A DNA stretch of 64,000 nt from Bacteroidaceae bacterium (GCA_017525235.1 JAFXTC010000003.1:62001-126000), one strand, 5' to 3'. Positions 53,164-62,832 are shown, numbered from the stretch's first letter. Numbers and translations are program-made. Notes: a model not told the origin generated them from the letters alone.

Positions 53164-53700
53164 TTATATATTATAGTTTTTTTTTGCTAAAAGTTGTTGC
53201 ACACCCTTTCTTATAGAAGTTAAACCAAAGGTTTCCGGTTTGACTTCATTCCACGGAATCCACATAATTTCTGCCGCATCGTCTGCGGGGATAGCATTTT
53301 TTGTACTGTTTACGTGGCAAAGGTAGAACATGTCAATGGTGTGTATGTTCAACCCGCCGTACGGATAGATATTCGGAATGCTAAACAGAAATTTCACATT
53401 ATCTACACAGAGGCCTGTCTCTTCCATTACTTCACGCACAACCCCCTGCTCACTGGTCTCGTAGCAGTCGCTGAAACCGCCTGGCAAGTCCAAGGTTCCC
53501 TTGGCAGGCTCCTTTGCCCTGCGCACTACCAGCAACTCATTTTTCTCATTTACTATCACCGCCACGGTGCTAGCGCTAGGGTTAAAGTAATAGACAAAGC
53601 CGCAGGCTTCGCAGCGCTTGCTTTTATTATTGTTCTCTACAAATCTGTCCGAACCGCAAAGCGGACAAAAACGAAACTTTTCAAGAGGGTGTTGTGCCAT
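53164..53700 (-). CDS. Nudix hydrolase with zinc ribbon (NudC-like)
   Basis: A 178-residue enzyme hydrolysing a nucleoside-diphosphate derivative. N-terminal zinc ribbon CPLCG...CEACG, then a Nudix domain whose box GGFSDCYETSEQGVVREVMEETGL matches Gx5Ex7REVxEExG perfectly. The layout resembles NADH pyrophosphatases, but the diagnostic SQPWPFPxS is absent, so the substrate is open. ATG 53700 (MAQHPLEKF) is preferred to 53733. Confidence 0.88.
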   Translation of the reverse strand: MAQHPLEKFRFCPLCGSDRFVENNNKSKRCEACGFVYYFNPSASTVAVIVNEKNELLVVRRAKEPAKGTLDLPGGFSDCYETSEQGVVREVMEETGLCVDNVKFLFSIPNIYPYGGLNIHTIDMFYLCHVNSTKNAIPADDAAEIMWIPWNEVKPETFGLTSIRKGVQQLLAKKNYNI

Positions 53701-53776
53701 ATCTGTCGTTTTTTTGCCATTTTCGAGTTGCAAACATACAAAAAAGGGATAGAATTAACAACTATCAACAGTTTTT

Positions 53777-53809
53777 TTTGCCATCATAACTAAAAATAAA
53801 GTATCTTTG
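53777..53809 (+). promoter_or_regulatory. Promoter of the NfeD-like/flotillin pair
   Basis: TTTG (53777-53780), 21-base spacer, TATCTTTG (53802-53809). The leader is about 40 bases. Confidence 0.55.
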
Positions 53810-53855
53810 TCTTTTGGAAACAACATAAAACGTCTAACACATTAATTACAGACTT

Positions 53856-54452
53856 ATGAATTTTCTTTCTGATTGGTTCGTCCAGCTCGACCCCACCCTA
53901 CGCTTTTACTGGGGCATCGCTATCTTTGCATCTATTGTTGTGATTATCCAGATGACCATGTCCTTTGCGGGCATGGGCGACATAGACTCGGGCGACGCCG
54001 ATGTTGATTTCAGCACCGACACCGACAGCCTAGACGATGCAGGAAGTATGCATCTGCTCTCTATCCGTAACATATTCTATTTCCTGTTGGGATTCGGATG
54101 GGCAGGCGTCAGCCTATGGAATAGCATACCTAATATTATTGTACTCTGTGTCGTAGCCATTTTGGTAGGCTGTCTCTTTGTTGCCATCTTTATCTTCCTG
54201 TTCCGACAGATGATGAAGCTACAGAGCAACGGCGCCTTCAACATCAATGATGCCGTGGGTAAGGTGTGTGATGTCTACCTGCGCATACCAGGCCAGGATA
54301 AGGGCTTGGGTAAGGTGCAGATCAGTTTCAACGGCTCCGTTCAGGAACTGGATGCCCGCACAGCCGGAGAGCCCATCCCCTCTGGTGCCAAGGTGCGCGT
54401 TACGCGCGTAATTGATAAAAAGGTGCTAGAAGTGGAGGCTTTGGAGAATTAA
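53856..54452 (+). CDS. NfeD-like membrane protein
   Basis: A 198-residue protein with an N-terminal helix (about 18-40), an acidic loop (DSGDADVDFSTDTDS), two to three helices (about 75-125), and a C-terminal OB-like beta domain (VGKVCDVYLRIPGQDKGLGKV and GAKVRVTRVIDKKVLEVE). This is the layout of NfeD/YuaF proteins, which pair with flotillins; the next gene is a flotillin. It probably helps organise membrane microdomains. Confidence 0.8.
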   Translation: MNFLSDWFVQLDPTLRFYWGIAIFASIVVIIQMTMSFAGMGDIDSGDADVDFSTDTDSLDDAGSMHLLSIRNIFYFLLGFGWAGVSLWNSIPNIIVLCVVAILVGCLFVAIFIFLFRQMMKLQSNGAFNINDAVGKVCDVYLRIPGQDKGLGKVQISFNGSVQELDARTAGEPIPSGAKVRVTRVIDKKVLEVEALEN

Positions 54453-54469
54453 AAGTGATATTTGATAGT

Positions 54470-54642
54470 TTAGAGTTGATGGTTTAAAGTTTAAAGACAG
54501 TTGAAATAGTTGAAAGAAGCGAGTATGAAGTAATAAACTTGTTGAACTATAAACTAAAACACTGACTATAAACATTAAACTATAAACTATAAACATTATA
54601 AACTGACTATAAACATTAAACTATAAATTATAAACTTTAAAT
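54470..54642. repeat. Long heptad repeat tract between NfeD-like and flotillin genes
   Basis: About 170 bases of degenerate 7-base units: AGTTTAG, AGTTGAT, GGTTTAA, AGTTTAA, then many CTATAAA-type units. This fills the whole gap; no promoter or gene is seen. Confidence 0.7.
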
Positions 54643-54648
54643 ACAAAC

Positions 54649-56043
54649 ATGTTTCAAGATCCATTAACCCTGATTGTAGTTTGCGCCATCCTCATGGTGG
54701 CAATTGTGGCCTTCCTGGCCAATCGTTACAGAAAGTGTCCTGCCGATAAGATTCTTGTCATCTACGGTAGTGGAAATGGTGGCAAGAAGTCGGCTAACTG
54801 CGTTCATGGCGGCGGTGCCTTTGTTTGGCCCGTTATTCAGGACTATGCCTACATGAGCCTGACTCCCATTGGTATCGATGCCAACCTTACCAATGCTCTT
54901 TCGCGTCAGAACATCCGTGTGGACGTGCCCTGCCGCTTTACTGTAGGTATCAGCACCGACCCTGAATACATGAATGCTGCAGCCGAGCGCTTATTAGGCC
55001 AATCAGCCAATCAGATTCAGGAAATGGCGCGCGATATCCTCTTTGGTCAGTTGCGTCTGGTTATCGCTACCATGAGTATCGAGGAGTTGAACTCCGACCG
55101 TGACAAGTTCCTCGAGGCTATCACTGCCAATGTTGAGGTCGAGCTGAAAAAGATTGGTCTAAAGCTTATCAACGTAAACGTAACCGATATCAAGGACGAG
55201 AGCGGCTACATCGAGGCTCTCGGACAGGAGGCAGCTGCCAAGGCGATCAACGAGGCAAAGGTACGCGTAGCTGAGCAGGAGAAGATGGGTGAAATCGGTA
55301 AGGCTGAAGCTGTCCGTGAGACCCGTATCCGTACTGCAGCTGCCAATGCCGAGGCAGTAAAGGGTGAAAACGAGGCAAAGATTAACATTGCCAACTCAGA
55401 TGCTGTCCGTCGCGAGAACGAGGCCGAGGCTCTCCGTCGTGCTACAGCTGCTGAGAATGTGGCTCAGGCTCTTGCCCTGGAAGAGTCTTATGCTGCTGAG
55501 CAGAAGGCTGAGGAAGCTCGTGCCTCCCGTGAGCGTGCCACCCAGAATGCCAATGTCATTGTCAAGCAGGAGATTGAGAAGAAGCGTTTGGTTATCGAAG
55601 CAGAAGCTGCTGCCGAGCAAAAACGTGTCAACGCCAAGGGTGAGGCCGATGCCATCTTCGCAAAGATGGAGGCAGAAGCAAAGGGTCTCTATGAGATTCT
55701 GACCAAACAGGCATCCGGTTACGACAAGATGATTCAGGCTGCCGGCGGAGATGCCACCAAGGCATACACCCTGCTGCTCTTGGAGAAATTGCCTGAGCTG
55801 GTTAAGACACAGGTTGAGGCTATCAAGGGCATTAACATCGATAAGGTTACCGTTTGGGACAACGGTGGCAATGCTGATGGAAAGGGCTCCACAGCTAACT
55901 TTGTCTCTGGTCTCATGAAGAGTGTTCCACCTTTGAACGAACTCTTTGAACAGGCCGGCATGTCCCTCCCCGAATATTTGGGAAAGAAGAACGCTAACGT
56001 TAACGTTAACGAAAACGATAACGAAAAAACAAATAACAATTAA
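54649..56043 (+). CDS. Flotillin-family (SPFH) membrane protein
   Basis: A 464-residue scaffold of membrane microdomains. One N-terminal membrane helix (about 5-25), the SPFH/band-7 domain (about 30-190, with VDVPCRFTVGIS and INVNVTDIKDESGYIEALG), then a long Ala/Glu/Lys-rich coiled coil with repeated EAE(A) heptads (about 200-370), and a C-terminal domain (LEKLPELVKTQVEAIKGINIDKVTVWDNGG). The last 17 residues (NANVNVNENDNEKTNNN) are low complexity and encoded by tandem DNA repeats (55990-56085), so the original stop was probably earlier. Confidence 0.92.
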   Translation: MFQDPLTLIVVCAILMVAIVAFLANRYRKCPADKILVIYGSGNGGKKSANCVHGGGAFVWPVIQDYAYMSLTPIGIDANLTNALSRQNIRVDVPCRFTVGISTDPEYMNAAAERLLGQSANQIQEMARDILFGQLRLVIATMSIEELNSDRDKFLEAITANVEVELKKIGLKLINVNVTDIKDESGYIEALGQEAAAKAINEAKVRVAEQEKMGEIGKAEAVRETRIRTAAANAEAVKGENEAKINIANSDAVRRENEAEALRRATAAENVAQALALEESYAAEQKAEEARASRERATQNANVIVKQEIEKKRLVIEAEAAAEQKRVNAKGEADAIFAKMEAEAKGLYEILTKQASGYDKMIQAAGGDATKAYTLLLLEKLPELVKTQVEAIKGINIDKVTVWDNGGNADGKGSTANFVSGLMKSVPPLNELFEQAGMSLPEYLGKKNANVNVNENDNEKTNNN

Positions 56044-56085
56044 CAATTAACGACTGTAAACGGTAAACCGTAAACAGTAAACTAA
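55990..56085. repeat. Six- and seven-base tandem repeats across the flotillin stop
   Basis: A 6-base section (ACGTTA, ACGAAA) in the last codons of flotillin, then AACAATT units, then TGTAAAC, GGTAAAC, CGTAAAC, AGTAAAC heptads up to the aquaporin leader. Confidence 0.75.
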
Positions 56086-56095
56086 CTAAAAAAAC

Positions 56096-56767
56096 ATGAA
56101 AAAGTACATTGCTGAATGTATCGGTACATTCGTACTGACATTCCTTGGCTGCGGTGCAGCCGTTAGTCTTGGTTGTGCAGAAGCAAACACTGCCGCCGTA
56201 GTAGGAACTGCCATTGCCTTTGGTCTCTCTGTTGTTGCTATGGCTTACACCATTGGTGGTATCTCTGGTTGCCACATTAATCCTGCCATTACACTGGGTT
56301 GCCTTATCACAGGTCGTATTAGTGTCAAGGATTGTGCAGGCTATATGCTTGGTCAGGTAGTTGGTGCCATTATTGCCGGTGCATGCTTGGCATATATCTA
56401 TGGTGTTCCATCAGGACTTGGTGCCAACGGCATCGGAGCAGGGTGCAACGGCTGTGCGATTACGGCCCTTGTTGTTGAGATTGTTCTTACCGCCCTCTTT
56501 GTTTTGGTGGTATTGGGTGCTACCCACAAGACCAATGGTGCTACCGGTAACTTTGCAGGTTTGGCAATCGGTCTGTCACTGATTCTCATTCACCTGGTAG
56601 GTATTCACTTCACAGGCACCAGTGTGAACCCCGCACGTTCTATAGGTCCCGCTCTCTTCGCTGGTGGCGAGGCACTGACCAACGTATGGATTTTCATCGT
56701 AGGTCCCTTCGTAGGCGCTATCGTAGCAGCTTGCCTTTGGAAGTTAGTTGAACTGAAGGAGGAATAA
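56096..56767 (+). CDS. aqpZ: Aquaporin (MIP family, AqpZ-like)
   Basis: Water channel with six helices and two half-helices. Both NPA motifs are present: GCHINPAITLGCL and GTSVNPARSIGPALF, the second with the selectivity-filter Arg. The 223 residues and the small, water-selective filter pattern fit AqpZ, as does the lack of the Asp insertion of glycerol facilitators; function inferred from family. It probably shares the transcript of the flotillin gene. Confidence 0.93.
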   Translation: MKKYIAECIGTFVLTFLGCGAAVSLGCAEANTAAVVGTAIAFGLSVVAMAYTIGGISGCHINPAITLGCLITGRISVKDCAGYMLGQVVGAIIAGACLAYIYGVPSGLGANGIGAGCNGCAITALVVEIVLTALFVLVVLGATHKTNGATGNFAGLAIGLSLILIHLVGIHFTGTSVNPARSIGPALFAGGEALTNVWIFIVGPFVGAIVAACLWKLVELKEE

Positions 56768-56811
56768 AAAACCTACTCTCCGATGAGAGATGAGATGAAT
56801 GGATAATACTT

Positions 56812-56845
56812 AAAAGAGCGCTCGGGTTTTCCCAGCGCTCTTTTT
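56812..56845. terminator. Bidirectional terminator after aqpZ
   Basis: AAAAGAGCGCT (56812-56822) with AGCGCTCTTTTT (56834-56845). Facing genes converge here. Confidence 0.85.
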
Positions 56846-56858
56846 CTCAATGTCCAAA

Positions 56859-59285
56859 TTATTTTAACAACTTCTTACCGTCTTGTATGAACAGACCGTG
56901 TTGGGGAACTTTGTTCAGGGTTCTGCCGGAAAGGTCGAAAACTGCTCCAGCGCCTAATGCGGCAGGAATGGTTGCATTAGCAGTCTCCTCATCTTCTTTG
57001 ATGCTCAGCGTAAGTGTCTGCGAGATGGGAGTCCCTTCTATGCAAACGGCATACTTATGCGTACCAGGCTGTAAGAGACCCAACTCTATGGTGCCGTTTG
57101 TCTCGGTAAGGTCCTTCAGTGGTGTCCAAGTGCTTTCCCCTTCTGCCTGATGGCAGAGCTGACAGGCAAAGCGGGTTGGCAGTGAACTGTAAGAGAGGAC
57201 TACCGCATCCGTCTCGGTATATTCCGACTTACTGCTGCGCAGTAGGGCTGGCTTGCCTACCACCACATACTTGCGTTCGAAGGGCTCGGTATAACCGTCT
57301 GCCATAAAATAGCCTATGAAATACACACCCGTTGGGAGGGCACTCGTCCAGTTATTATTACCGCTGGTATTCAGGGTGACGGTTCCCGATGTCTTGCTGT
57401 TGTACACGTAACAAGGGCACTTGGCTTCCTTAGGCACAATACCGTCCTCATAGATTCCTATCCAGTCCTTGCTTATCGCAGGAGCACCGGCAAGGGTTAC
57501 ACGGATGGGATTACCCTGATTGTAAACCGTTTTGTCGGTTGTCATTCCAAACGTTGCCGGGTCATAGTCCCTTGTCAGGACAAAGAAGGGCACGCGCTCT
57601 GAGCATTCCGTATAGCCGCCATCCTTGAAGAGCACGGCAAAATATTCACCCGCAGCAGTCACTTTCACATTGACTGTACCATCCTTAGCATCAGTGTATT
57701 GATAGGTATAGGCCTTGTCACTGCTGCCGGGTGTCTTACCTGCTTGATAGATACCCACCCAGGCCTCCGTACCTACGGGAGCGTTCTTGAACGCGATGGC
57801 GATGTCGGTATTTGTCTTGTAAAACTGCTTTTCCATACTTAGCGTAGCCGTCAGGCTGCTGGGAATCTTTCCGCCTTTTATCCAATCCGTATAGATGGGG
57901 GCCCCTTTGCCGCTATAGCAGTTACACGGACGGACAACGAAGCGGTAGTCACGGTCCTTGGGCAACTCACTCAGGGCAAACACACAGGTCACCTCACCCT
58001 CATCCTGATCCTCTGCAAAAAGACTCATGGGCGAGAACACACGCTTGGTAGCCGAGATAAAGCGGCAGTCCAGCCACTCCCATTCTACCTGTACCTCAAA
58101 GTCGAAGGCTCTCACGCCCGTACGTTTCTTTAATACATTGGGGAAGTGTACCGTCACCTGTTCTGTCTCTGTTCCATTACGGTTCTTACCCTTTGCCTGG
58201 GTAACGGTAGCTATGGCACCAGCCTCAAACTGGGGTATAGGGGCCGTCTTGCTACGGTTCTCAAAACTGAGCGGTTCAGACAACGAGATGGGCCAGGGCA
58301 ACAGCCAGTTCTCATCCAGCTGCTGGTCATAGACAAACTCCCTTCTCTCCAAGGTAATGGCGCTGTCATAAACCCGCATTATCATACCCTGACGACCTTT
58401 TGAACAGTCCATGTTGGGCATCTGGTAAACAGGACGCAGGCTACTGTCGTCCTGATAGGTATTCTCGCGTGCGGGCATGGGATATAAGTATTGTAATGAT
58501 GCTGTGCCAATACTGGTAAAGGCTCCCTGCCACAGGTCGCGATCGTCGGTAAGGGGCGAGTGCGAGTGACCCGAGAAAGCCACGGCATTAGGGTAGCGGC
58601 TCATCAGCTTTGTTACGGTACCGTCATCCTGACCCCATGCCCACGGGCCGTTACAGGTGTTCTTCAGATGCGGATGCTGAATATAAAAGAAAGGACGCTC
58701 AGTCTCCAACTCACCGGCATGCTGCTGCATCAGCTCTTCCAGACCCGGAATATTATTGGTATGCCAATGGGCACCTATAAAGTGGTAACCCTTTATGGTC
58801 TTGAACCAGATGGGGGTATAGTCCTCTCCGAAGTATTTCTTCCACACCTCGGCAGGACGCTTTCCTATACCCTGCGACTGCGCGGTCTCACTGCCCACAC
58901 TGTTGATGACACTGCTCCACGTATAACCCTCCAAGTCGTGATTACCATAGATAAAGAGTCGCTCCGTATGTTTGCCGTCCAGTCCCTCGTCATTGGGGAA
59001 CACACTGTACCAGGTATCAGCCACCACCTTAAGCTGGGGTTCCAACCCTTGGTCAGCCATATCGCCGGCAATGATGACACCATCCACTTTCAGGCTGCGG
59101 AAGTATTCAAGGGTATGTTTAAAAGTATCGGCAGTCTCTGTGCCACGGATATGGATATCGCTGACAATGCCAATAACCAGATTGGGATTGCCCAAAGTGC
59201 GAAGGGCTTCAGCAAAAGCAGGGACGTTCAGATAGGCTGCACCTGCTAATACCGAAGAACGTTGTAGAAATTCTCGTCGGTTCAT
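56859..59285 (-). CDS. Secreted calcineurin-like metallophosphoesterase with C-terminal sorting-like tail
   Basis: An 808-residue exported enzyme. The N-terminus MNRREFLQRSSVLAGAAYL has a Tat-type twin-Arg motif. The metallophosphatase core has IGIVSDIHIRG (Asp, His), IIAGDMADQG, IYGNHDLEG, GAHWHTNN and AFSGHSHSP, a complete dimetal set. Two or three beta-sandwich repeats follow (about 480-740, each with a pattern like WIGIYEDG / WVGIYQAGKTPG), and a final segment DLSGRTLNKVPQHGLFIQDG, like C-terminal tails of Bacteroidota secreted proteins. The substrate may be a nucleotide or phosphodiester. No paired transporter. Confidence 0.82.
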   Translation of the reverse strand: MNRREFLQRSSVLAGAAYLNVPAFAEALRTLGNPNLVIGIVSDIHIRGTETADTFKHTLEYFRSLKVDGVIIAGDMADQGLEPQLKVVADTWYSVFPNDEGLDGKHTERLFIYGNHDLEGYTWSSVINSVGSETAQSQGIGKRPAEVWKKYFGEDYTPIWFKTIKGYHFIGAHWHTNNIPGLEELMQQHAGELETERPFFYIQHPHLKNTCNGPWAWGQDDGTVTKLMSRYPNAVAFSGHSHSPLTDDRDLWQGAFTSIGTASLQYLYPMPARENTYQDDSSLRPVYQMPNMDCSKGRQGMIMRVYDSAITLERREFVYDQQLDENWLLPWPISLSEPLSFENRSKTAPIPQFEAGAIATVTQAKGKNRNGTETEQVTVHFPNVLKKRTGVRAFDFEVQVEWEWLDCRFISATKRVFSPMSLFAEDQDEGEVTCVFALSELPKDRDYRFVVRPCNCYSGKGAPIYTDWIKGGKIPSSLTATLSMEKQFYKTNTDIAIAFKNAPVGTEAWVGIYQAGKTPGSSDKAYTYQYTDAKDGTVNVKVTAAGEYFAVLFKDGGYTECSERVPFFVLTRDYDPATFGMTTDKTVYNQGNPIRVTLAGAPAISKDWIGIYEDGIVPKEAKCPCYVYNSKTSGTVTLNTSGNNNWTSALPTGVYFIGYFMADGYTEPFERKYVVVGKPALLRSSKSEYTETDAVVLSYSSLPTRFACQLCHQAEGESTWTPLKDLTETNGTIELGLLQPGTHKYAVCIEGTPISQTLTLSIKEDEETANATIPAALGAGAVFDLSGRTLNKVPQHGLFIQDGKKLLK

Positions 59286-59427
59286 TATTTTATTGATTTG
59301 TTACATTTCCCCCTACAAAGATAGCAAATTTCTACAATACAATGCAATATTTTTGTAAAGAAAGTATTATAAATAGGGACAATATCCCTCATGATTCCTG
59401 ACATATCTATAAAAAACAAGCCAAAAG

Positions 59428-59459
59428 TTTTGCAGTTTCAGAGAAATGACGTACCTTTG
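59428..59459 (+). promoter_or_regulatory. Promoter of tRNA-Leu
   Basis: TTTTG (59428-59432), 19-base spacer, TACCTTTG (59452-59459). Confidence 0.7.
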
Positions 59460-59470
59460 CAACCGCAAAA

Positions 59471-59552
59471 GCCCAGATGGCGGAATCGGTAGACGCGCTG
59501 GTCTCAAACACCAGTGGGGCAACCCGTGCCGGTTCGACCCCGGCTCTGGGTA
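59471..59552 (+). tRNA. tRNA-Leu (anticodon CAA)
   Basis: An 82-base class II tRNA. Acceptor GCCCAGA with TCTGGGT plus A; D arm GCGG...; anticodon stem-loop CTGGT-CTCAAAC-ACCAG (anticodon CAA); long variable arm GTGGGGCAACCCGT; T arm GCCGG-TTCGACC-CCGGC. CCA is not encoded. A strong terminator follows at once. This is an intact gene with no sign of an integrated element next to it. Confidence 0.95.
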
Positions 59553-59557
59553 CTTAT

Positions 59558-59595
59558 AAAAAGAGAGTGCTGCAAATTTGCAGCACTCTCTTTTT
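59558..59595. terminator. Bidirectional terminator after tRNA-Leu
   Basis: AAAAAGAGAGTGCTGC (59558-59573), loop AAATTT, GCAGCACTCTCTTTTT (59580-59595): a perfect 16-base stem between tRNA-Leu and the convergent C10 gene. Confidence 0.92.
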
Positions 59596-59597
59596 GT

Positions 59598-62500
59598 TTA
59601 CTTAAACGCAACCTTTTTCCCATTCACTATGTAAATGCCCTTCTTAGGTTGAGAGTTTGTTACTTTGCGTCCGTTAAGGTCATACACCCCGGTAGCAAAT
59701 TTGTCGCCTTTCACTATTCCCTTTTCCCTTTCAACCGAGTTGATGCCATCTGGTGACTCGGGGATTTCGGGCAGGATGATGCTTGGCAGTCGCGTCTCCT
59801 CGGGCAGGTTCGTGGTGAAATAACAACTGAGAGCTGTCAATGCCGTGCTTGTCGTGACATACTCGAATGCCGTGCCTTCCGCATTCAGCATATAACAATC
59901 CTTGACCTTGGGCGATAATGTGCTGGCACGGAACTGGTAGTTTTGCGATGTGACAGCCATCTTGTCCGAGCCCGACTTATAGAAAGGCACATTAGTTGAA
60001 CAGAATACAATGGAGCGCCCAGCCATCGTTATGTCGCCCGCAATAATGTAAGGTGTACCGCCGCGCAACTCGGTAGCCGGAGCGAAGATCACCTCGCCTT
60101 TGTTTCCCTCGGCAGCGAACTCATAAATCCAGAAAGGCTTGTTCTCATCATCGAGCGAATAAGATACACCATCCAGATAGATGGAGTCTGCCCTGAACGG
60201 CATCGTAAAGACGTGCCAGCCTGTTCCTGTCTCTGTTTCGGGGAAGGTATAGGTAAACGAGGCACTGTCCGCATCGAAGCTTATGGGAAGGAAGAAAGGC
60301 TGTTCGTTAACCAGATTGATGTGGTTGGCATGACCGCCACTCACGGCATTAAAATCGTCGAGGGTAGAAGGTATCTGCATATCTGCCGCAAAGGCATAGA
60401 TGGTGTTGGGGTTCTTGTTGGGTGTCAAACGCGAAATCTTGTTGGATGCCGCATAGAAACCGCAGACAGTACTGGCTGTTGTCATCGAGGTAGAAGAGGC
60501 TTTACCCGTAACGCTGCCGTCGCTCTTCCAACTCAGCACACCGGCCGCCATCTCGCATTTCCAATCCCAGATGCCGCCATTTGTCAAAGTGCCGTCCTGA
60601 TTGCCATACATAGCCTTGAAGCGATAGTAGTAACCGTCGGCCAAGTTTTCAATGTTAAAGTCCACACTGGTTGTCTTGCCTGCAGGAATCTCTACATAAT
60701 ACATATAGCTAGAGCCACTTGTAGCAGAACTTGCGCCCACTTTTTGTTTCCACATCTGCAACTTGACAGTTCCATGGTAAGGCTTTGAACCGTTGTTTTT
60801 GATGGAAGCTTTTCCAATGAGTCGCTTGCCGTAGGCCACGTTACTGGCACCGTTGCTGACGGTATAGGAGATGGCCAGACTGGCCTTTTCGGCCTCAGCT
60901 GCCGTTACTATCTTCATTGTGCCTGTTCCTATTACACCGTTACCATTCTTGTTCGTACAGAACCATAGGTTGTAGGTACCCGTCTCTTCGGGCGTATAGT
61001 AGAACGAGAACTCTGCCGACTCACCTTTGCGAACGGCAACCCTTGCAAGGTTCTCTGTATATACCTTGCTATCGGTCTTGCTGGCAAAGAGATAGACATC
61101 CTTGTAGAACTCGTCGGCGTTGTTACGGAAGGTTACCTTCAACTCCTGCTCCTCTCCCACGACACGTGTACCGGGGAAGATTATCGTATCGACGCAGATA
61201 TCCTCAACAGGAGTGACCATGCGCATGGTAGCAATGCCGTTGGAATCCACCACAGCCTCGATATACTCATCGCGCATGTTGTATTTGGTCTTCCATTTGT
61301 CAGCCGTCCTTTGCTTGCTGGCAGGAGAAAGCTTGTATGTACCTTCGGGAAGTTTGCCCCTGATAGTGAATGACTTTGAGCTGGACTGCTCATCAGCCAT
61401 GCTGCTGATGGACTGCTGGGTTCCGACTATGGAAAGGCTGCCGTCCTCCTCCTGCATCATGACAGCTGTGTTAAAGCTGCCCGTTGCTCCTGTGTTATTG
61501 ACAAAGGTAACCTTTACCGCTGTGCTGGTAAGGCTGACATCACTGATGGTAAGGTAAGCCTCAGTCTTGTTCTTGTCGGGCCGACGAAGACCGATAACTA
61601 CAGCCTGTCCCCTGGCATAGCCGCCGCTGCCGCTGGCAGCACCGATGCCGCTGTTGTCGCCCGGGTTGAGAACGCCAATCAGGAACCAGCCGTTGCTGCC
61701 TCCGCCCCATCCCCAGTTCACATGGAAGAGGTTCTCGCCGTCGAATCCGTCTATCACGAAAGCATGACCGCCGCTGAGCTTGGAGCCGCTAAAGGGCACG
61801 GGATAACCGGCAGCCACCTCGTCGTAAACCAAGTCAAACCATTCGTCTATGCTGCATTCATCACGACCCACTCTGTGGCCGCCGTCATCGAAGCCAAAAT
61901 ACTTGATAACGTCAGGAGCCTTCCAGTTTGCGCCCGAACTCTTTCCGTAGCTCATCTTTACAGCCTGTCCGCAATAGCGCATCAGGTTGGCAACAGCCGT
62001 ATCCTGTGCCGTATGGGCATGGTCTTCGCTGCAGCTATAAGTATCACGCATGTTCTCCCAGTCGATGACGGCACCGCGTGGTACGGCGGGGAAGGTAACG
62101 GTCTTCTTTGTGCCGTTGCTCAACGTGTACGTCTTGCTGTATTCAGGAATCGCCACCTTAATCTTATCGGGGTACTTATGAAAGTTGATGACCTGCGCCC
62201 AAGCTGTGGCTATACAACCTGCAGCCGGACGTCCCTGTGTACCATCCTCCTTGTAGTACTTCTCGATGGTAAGGTTGTAGGGCAGGCCCTGATTCCATCG
62301 GGTAGTAAGAATCTCGGGCACGCTGTGCTTTGTGCCACGAATCTTGTTACGCTTCCTGAGTTCGGGGGCGTTGGGGTTTATGTCATTGTCTATCACATAC
62401 TTTATCTCTTCGGCATAGCACTCCAGCATGGCACTCATGTTCTCTGGGATGTTGTCGGGGTCGAAAGAGCCCTGCTCCACGTAGCCCAGGATAGGTTCTA

Positions 62501-62756
62501 CGCGGTCATCGCCAGCGACAATAACATAGCCGTTGTCGTCTCCGGCATTGAAAACATAGTAGTAAGCCTCCTCGTCGGTTGCAGTGGGTGCTGCCTTTCG
62601 GGCGGCCTTGAACGGCTTCTGCTGGGTATTGATGCTCTTACCCTTTGCAAGCATGTACGACTTTGCCGTGTAAAGTGCAGCCTGCCTACCCACTGGCTCC
62701 GCCATTACCATAAGTGTGAGACAGAGAGTCAGAAAAGATAATGTGATTCTTCTCAT
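59598..62756 (-). CDS. C10-family cysteine protease (streptopain/interpain type), multidomain
   Basis: A 1,052-residue secreted protease. The signal peptide (ITLSFLTLCLTLMVMAEP) leads into a Spi-type prodomain (YYYVFNAGDDNGYVIVAGDDRVEP) that keeps streptopain-like enzymes inactive. The catalytic Cys is in RPAAGCIATAWAQ (about residue 181) and the His in LSGGHAFVIDGFDG, followed by FHVNWGWGG. The remainder holds several beta domains (SLTSTAVKVTFVNNTG; AYGKRLIGKASIKNNGSKPYHG) and a C-terminal tail GVYDLNGRKVTN...GIYIVNG, typical of Bacteroidota secreted proteins. ATG 62756 is preferred to 62789. Its own promoter is at 62864-62833. Interpain A of Prevotella intermedia is the closest known example in my memory. 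Confidence 0.9.
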   Translation of the reverse strand: MRRITLSFLTLCLTLMVMAEPVGRQAALYTAKSYMLAKGKSINTQQKPFKAARKAAPTATDEEAYYYVFNAGDDNGYVIVAGDDRVEPILGYVEQGSFDPDNIPENMSAMLECYAEEIKYVIDNDINPNAPELRKRNKIRGTKHSVPEILTTRWNQGLPYNLTIEKYYKEDGTQGRPAAGCIATAWAQVINFHKYPDKIKVAIPEYSKTYTLSNGTKKTVTFPAVPRGAVIDWENMRDTYSCSEDHAHTAQDTAVANLMRYCGQAVKMSYGKSSGANWKAPDVIKYFGFDDGGHRVGRDECSIDEWFDLVYDEVAAGYPVPFSGSKLSGGHAFVIDGFDGENLFHVNWGWGGGSNGWFLIGVLNPGDNSGIGAASGSGGYARGQAVVIGLRRPDKNKTEAYLTISDVSLTSTAVKVTFVNNTGATGSFNTAVMMQEEDGSLSIVGTQQSISSMADEQSSSKSFTIRGKLPEGTYKLSPASKQRTADKWKTKYNMRDEYIEAVVDSNGIATMRMVTPVEDICVDTIIFPGTRVVGEEQELKVTFRNNADEFYKDVYLFASKTDSKVYTENLARVAVRKGESAEFSFYYTPEETGTYNLWFCTNKNGNGVIGTGTMKIVTAAEAEKASLAISYTVSNGASNVAYGKRLIGKASIKNNGSKPYHGTVKLQMWKQKVGASSATSGSSYMYYVEIPAGKTTSVDFNIENLADGYYYRFKAMYGNQDGTLTNGGIWDWKCEMAAGVLSWKSDGSVTGKASSTSMTTASTVCGFYAASNKISRLTPNKNPNTIYAFAADMQIPSTLDDFNAVSGGHANHINLVNEQPFFLPISFDADSASFTYTFPETETGTGWHVFTMPFRADSIYLDGVSYSLDDENKPFWIYEFAAEGNKGEVIFAPATELRGGTPYIIAGDITMAGRSIVFCSTNVPFYKSGSDKMAVTSQNYQFRASTLSPKVKDCYMLNAEGTAFEYVTTSTALTALSCYFTTNLPEETRLPSIILPEIPESPDGINSVEREKGIVKGDKFATGVYDLNGRKVTNSQPKKGIYIVNGKKVAFK

Positions 62757-62832
62757 ATTATTAGACGTTATTTTGGTTGTGTTAGTCATAGATTCATAGC
62801 GTCATACGACCCTATTTCTCCTTTTGTCGCTG

